From NCBI RefSeq assembly GCF_000716545.1, contig NZ_JNWZ01000094.1, forward strand, positions 1-24,057: 24,057 bases of DNA, given 5' to 3'. Positions 21,578 through 24,057 of the stretch are shown in pieces (within the stretch, counting starts at the first letter, position 1; the number at the start of each line of letters is the position of its first letter). Position numbers and translations under genes: made by a program. The notes beneath the pieces were generated by a model. It made no database searches, was not told where the DNA came from, and worked only from the letters and a program-made list of their open reading frames with translations. Origin of the DNA: Kitasatospora phosalacinea (GTDB taxonomy: Bacteria; Actinomycetota; Actinomycetes; Streptomycetales; Streptomycetaceae).

Positions 21578-22799
21578 GGTAGTCCCCCGCGTTCATGCTG
21601 AAGGGCGGCTGCCCGGTGTAGTCGACGCGGGACGTGCTCCGGTTCTCCTCGGCGTAGCTGCGGCGCAGCTCGTCCATGGCGTCCTGGGTGGGCGGTTCCA
21701 GTTCGACCGGCCCGTGCTCCGTCTTGAGGAAGGTGCGGCCGTCTCGGTGGACGGCTTCGGCGTTCGAGCAGCGCACCACGTAGCCCAGGCGGGTCGGGAG
21801 CAGTTCGGCGGGCAGCGCCGAGGGACGGATCTCGTGGGTGTACAGGCGGTTGGTGGACAGCGGCATGAAGAAGACGGAGCCGGGGTGGAGGGTGAGGGTG
21901 AAGTCCGGCGGGAGCCCGGCCGCGTCGGTGTGCGCGGTGCGCTCCTTGAGGCGGAAGCGCAGCCCGGTCAGCGCGCTGACGCCGTCCACGCCGAGGTCGT
22001 GGGCGTCCCCGGGCAGCGGCCGCAGCCCGTCGAGCCGGTCGTAGAAGGTGCAGAAGGCCATGATGCCGTTGGCGGGCATGTCCTTGGTCTTGTCGGCGTG
22101 GGCGGAGATCCTGGCCTTGGACTGCCTGCGCCCGTCGGTGGCCGGGGTGTTGTGGTAGATCTGCGCGAGGACGTGGTTGAGCGGCGCCTGGCCGCGGAAG
22201 AGGGTGGCGGCCTCGCGGTCGAGTTCCTCGACGATCCGGGTGTCGGTCGCGCGGAAGCCCTCGGTGGGGCCGGAGAGGTTGGTGGAGCAGCGCAGCAGGC
22301 GGAAGTGCAGATCGGCGCCGTCCCGCCGGACGGGCGTCAGGTAGATCCCGCTGCGGTGGGCGGTGCCGGGCTTGGTGGACTCGGTGAGCGACTGGAAGGC
22401 GTGCTCGGCGCCGATCCGCTCGAAGTGGCCGTCCTCGGGGGCGAAGAAGCGGCGGTAGTACACGCCGGCGCCGTGCGCCCGGGCGGGGACCCGGCCGGGG
22501 TCGACGACGGGCCACGCCGGGTCGGCGTCCTCGCGCCGGGCGTCCTCCGGCCGGTCCGGTGACGGCTCCCGGACGACGAACACCCGGGCGGCCGCGCCCA
22601 GTCGGCCCGTTGCGGCCGCGGGCACGCCGCCGTACAGGTAGACGGTCCGGCCCGTGAGGTCGGTGGTTCCGGCGGCCAACTCCCGCGGGGTGGTCCTGGT
22701 GCCGAAGAACTCCCGGACGGGTTCCTCGTCCCACCGCTCCGGCGGCGCGACCAGGACGTGGTCCGCGTCCTCGATCCGGGCCGGTGCCGGTTCCGCCAT
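21561..22799 (-). CDS. AlkB-like Fe(II)/2-oxoglutarate dioxygenase, partner A
   Basis: 412 residues from ATG 22799, with GGAGGGGG 8 bp upstream. The N-terminal part (about 1-125) is unlike anything I can name; it includes LTGRTVYLYGGVP and ARVFVVREPS strands. The oxygenase region follows: HVLAQIYHNTP, ISAHADKTKDM with His234 and Asp236 as iron ligands, FMPLSTNRLYTHEIRPS with His322 and Arg325, and LGYVVRCSNA with Arg343. HADK and NRLYTH closely parallel HQDK and SRLFYH of AlkB. A tail of about 65 residues (HRDGRTFL...) is shared with partner B. It is soluble with no signal peptide. The two genes overlap by 17 bp and are almost certainly co-translated, so a heterodimer or sequential oxidations are plausible. 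The natural substrate is unknown. Confidence 0.78.
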   Translation of the reverse strand: MAEPAPARIEDADHVLVAPPERWDEEPVREFFGTRTTPRELAAGTTDLTGRTVYLYGGVPAAATGRLGAAARVFVVREPSPDRPEDARREDADPAWPVVDPGRVPARAHGAGVYYRRFFAPEDGHFERIGAEHAFQSLTESTKPGTAHRSGIYLTPVRRDGADLHFRLLRCSTNLSGPTEGFRATDTRIVEELDREAATLFRGQAPLNHVLAQIYHNTPATDGRRQSKARISAHADKTKDMPANGIMAFCTFYDRLDGLRPLPGDAHDLGVDGVSALTGLRFRLKERTAHTDAAGLPPDFTLTLHPGSVFFMPLSTNRLYTHEIRPSALPAELLPTRLGYVVRCSNAEAVHRDGRTFLKTEHGPVELEPPTQDAMDELRRSYAEENRSTSRVDYTGQPPFSMNAGDYLAPRA

Positions 22800-23028
22800 G
22801 TTCGGGTCCCCCTCCTGCCGGGGAGCCCCGCCGTCCGGGAGGGCCCCCGCCCCTGTGCCGCCGTCCGGCTCCGGAGTGCCTTCGGCGTGGTCGAAGTCGC
22901 AGGCTACCTCCCGGCCGCCCGGGGGCTTGTGGCGGCCGCCCCACCACCGCCCGGCCTTCGGCGAACACGGCGCCCTCGCCCCGTCCGCCGCTGCCGCGGC
23001 CCCGGGTGCCGCCCGGTGCGGGCGGCGT
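22800..23028. other. Intergenic region upstream of the dioxygenase pair
   Basis: This 229-bp stretch contains the ribosome binding site of partner A and very GC-rich sequence. I see no convincing -35/-10 pair, no operator and no protein-coding gene. Open frames here lack starts with ribosome binding sites and recognisable motifs. Confidence 0.5.
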
Positions 23029-23139
23029 TCAGCGGGAGGCGAGCGCGGCGCGGGCCCGGGGCAGGACCTCGGTGCCGAGGAGTGCGACGGCGTCGAGGAA
23101 GTCGCGGTGGGGCGTGCCGCCGACGTCCGTCCGGAGGAT
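23029..23139 (-). pseudogene. C-terminal remnant of a luciferase-like monooxygenase
   Basis: The - strand frame ending at the TGA at 23031-23029 reads ILRTDVGGTPHRDFLDAV, then ALLGTEVLPRARAALASR. This is the usual end of FMN-dependent LLM monooxygenases (xGGxPHxxxLxSxELxGxEVxPxxR). There is no room for the rest of the gene: upstream the same frame runs antiregister through the FUSC gene and has no family similarity. I read it as the last 36 codons of a gene whose 5' part was replaced when the FUSC gene came to lie next to it. Short length limits certainty. Confidence 0.4.
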
Positions 23140-23150
23140 CCGGCGGCGTC

Positions 23151-24057
23151 TCACCCCACCGCCAGCGCCCCGATCCGGCGCACCTCGGCCGCCACGCCGT
23201 CGAGTTCCGGCGGCAGCGGGGCCTCGCTGGCGGGCGGGGCGGCGGCCGGGCCCGGGCGGTCGAGCGCGTCGGCGGCCGCGGCGAGCGTCCCGGTGAGGGT
23301 GCGGGCGGCCGGGGCGGCGGGGGCGGGGGCACCGTGGTCGCGTTCGACGGCGTACGCGGTGGCGGCGTCGGCGAGGCGTTCGGCGTGGACGGTCAGGCGC
23401 AGCCAGTCGGGCCCGGCCGGGGCGCCGGGGTGGAGTTCGGCGGCGGCGTTCTCCGCGGCGGCGCGGGCCTGGGCGAGCGTGCGGTAGGCGGTGCGGCGCA
23501 GTTCGGCGCGGCGGGCGGCGACGGCGCCGGGCGCGTCCCGGCGGTCGGCCAGCAGGACGTGGTCGAGGTAGCGCTGGGTGTGCCGCAGCGCGTGCGCGGC
23601 GCGCTGGCCGACCCGGGCGCGGGTGTCGGCGAGGCCCGGGAGGTGCCCCACCAGCAGGACGAGGGCGCAGGCCAGCGCGGTGTCGGCGAGCCGTCCGGGC
23701 GCGGCGCCGTGGTCGCCGCCGGTGGTGACGAAGGCCAGGACGGTGACGGTGATGACGGCGGTCTGCGCGGCGAAGTGCCGCTGGGCGACGGGTATCAGCG
23801 CCCCGGTCACGACCACCGCGCCGACCGGCCACCACCGGCCGGGCAGCACCGGAGCGAGCGCGGCGACCAGCAGGACGCCGGCCACCGTCCCGGCGAAGCG
23901 GTTGACGACGCGTGAGAACAGCGGCCCCAGGTCCGGTTTGACCAGGAACGCGGCGGTGACGGGCAGCCAGTACCAGTGCCCGGTCCGCAACCCCAGCGCG
24001 AGTGCCGCGCTCGCCGCCACGCACACCCCGACCCGCACCCCGTACGCCCGCCCGGCC
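23151..24057 (-). CDS. FUSC-family membrane protein (aromatic acid exporter-like), partial
   Basis: The reading frame is open to the right edge, so the beginning is missing; at least 302 codons are present. The visible part starts with the conserved FUSC segment: GHWYWLPVTAAFLVKPDLGPLFSRVVNRFAGTVAGVL, in which the P-x(4)-R-x-x-x-R-x-x-G-T pattern is typical of the YccS/AaeB-like fold. Four to five hydrophobic helices follow, to about 155 residues before the stop, then an alanine-rich helical cytoplasmic tail. Full-length proteins have two such modules or one with extra helices, so the missing N-terminal half is probably beyond the window. Members are linked to export of aromatic acids or fusaric acid, but function here is unassigned. 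A GTG at 24038 could serve as start but would leave an incomplete first helix. Confidence 0.8.
   Translation of the reverse strand, partial: AGRAYGVRVGVCVAASAALALGLRTGHWYWLPVTAAFLVKPDLGPLFSRVVNRFAGTVAGVLLVAALAPVLPGRWWPVGAVVVTGALIPVAQRHFAAQTAVITVTVLAFVTTGGDHGAAPGRLADTALACALVLLVGHLPGLADTRARVGQRAAHALRHTQRYLDHVLLADRRDAPGAVAARRAELRRTAYRTLAQARAAAENAAAELHPGAPAGPDWLRLTVHAERLADAATAYAVERDHGAPAPAAPAARTLTGTLAAAADALDRPGPAAAPPASEAPLPPELDGVAAEVRRIGALAVG

Noticed and set aside
20699..22799. DNA-alkylation repair protein AlkB
   Set aside because: Only the Fe(II)/2-oxoglutarate core pattern is shared. Lengths, the N-terminal region and the tail differ, and there are no repair genes around.
1..24057. TTA codons that would place genes under bldA control
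   Set aside because: By eye the few TTA trinucleotides within called genes are out of frame (for example in Ser-Tyr and Gly-Tyr codon pairs), so no bldA dependence is claimed.

Overview
The window is very GC-rich DNA with codon use, GTG/TTG starts, purine-rich ribosome binding sites and gene families typical of an actinomycete, most likely Streptomyces or Kitasatospora. The left end is not biological. Bases 2-35 match the Illumina Nextera (Tn5) read-2 adapter, so this is an untrimmed contig end and everything to its left is unknown. The right end cuts a gene in half. I see no tRNA, rRNA, CRISPR array, insertion sequence or phage gene.

Layout. (1) 36-6099: a sugar-uptake operon on the + strand. 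It encodes a lipoprotein binding protein, two MalF/MalG-type permeases and a cytoplasmic GH3 glycosidase with a PA14 insert. The control region holds two near-identical palindromes built on GAGAGCGCTCTC, each placed just downstream of one of two divergent promoters. Two strong hairpins separate the binding-protein gene from the permease genes. There is no ATPase gene, which fits use of the shared ATPase MsiK. (2) 6117-8172: a terminator, a cyclophilin gene (ppiB, - strand), a mycothiol-dependent maleylpyruvate-isomerase-family protein and a small unrecognised protein. (3) 8194-11469 (- strand): an APC-family amino acid/amine permease followed by a flavin amine oxidase with a Tat-like signal, probably one uptake and oxidation operon. 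(4) 11744-16642: a YdeP/FdhF-like molybdopterin oxidoreductase, then an XRE-NB-ARC-TPR (STAND) regulator whose leader is dense in GTTGCC/GGCAAC half-sites. (5) 16643-18048: a PhyH-family Fe(II)/2-oxoglutarate dioxygenase behind a promoter that contains a sequence very close to the DasR operator (dre). (6) 18166-24057 (all - strand): from right to left, a FUSC-family membrane protein (cut by the window edge), a probable remnant of a luciferase-like monooxygenase, two overlapping paralogous AlkB-like Fe(II)/2-oxoglutarate dioxygenases, an MFS exporter with a palindromic operator, and an F420/flavin LLM oxidoreductase. Four unrelated short tandem repeats lie within about 2.3 kb of this last block.

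The best candidate for something undescribed is the translationally coupled pair of AlkB-like dioxygenases at 20699-22799. They share an HxD...H...R iron/2-oxoglutarate signature and a conserved C-terminal tail. The second partner has lost the N-terminal region of the first and begins instead with a repeat-encoded Leu-Pro-Gly tract.
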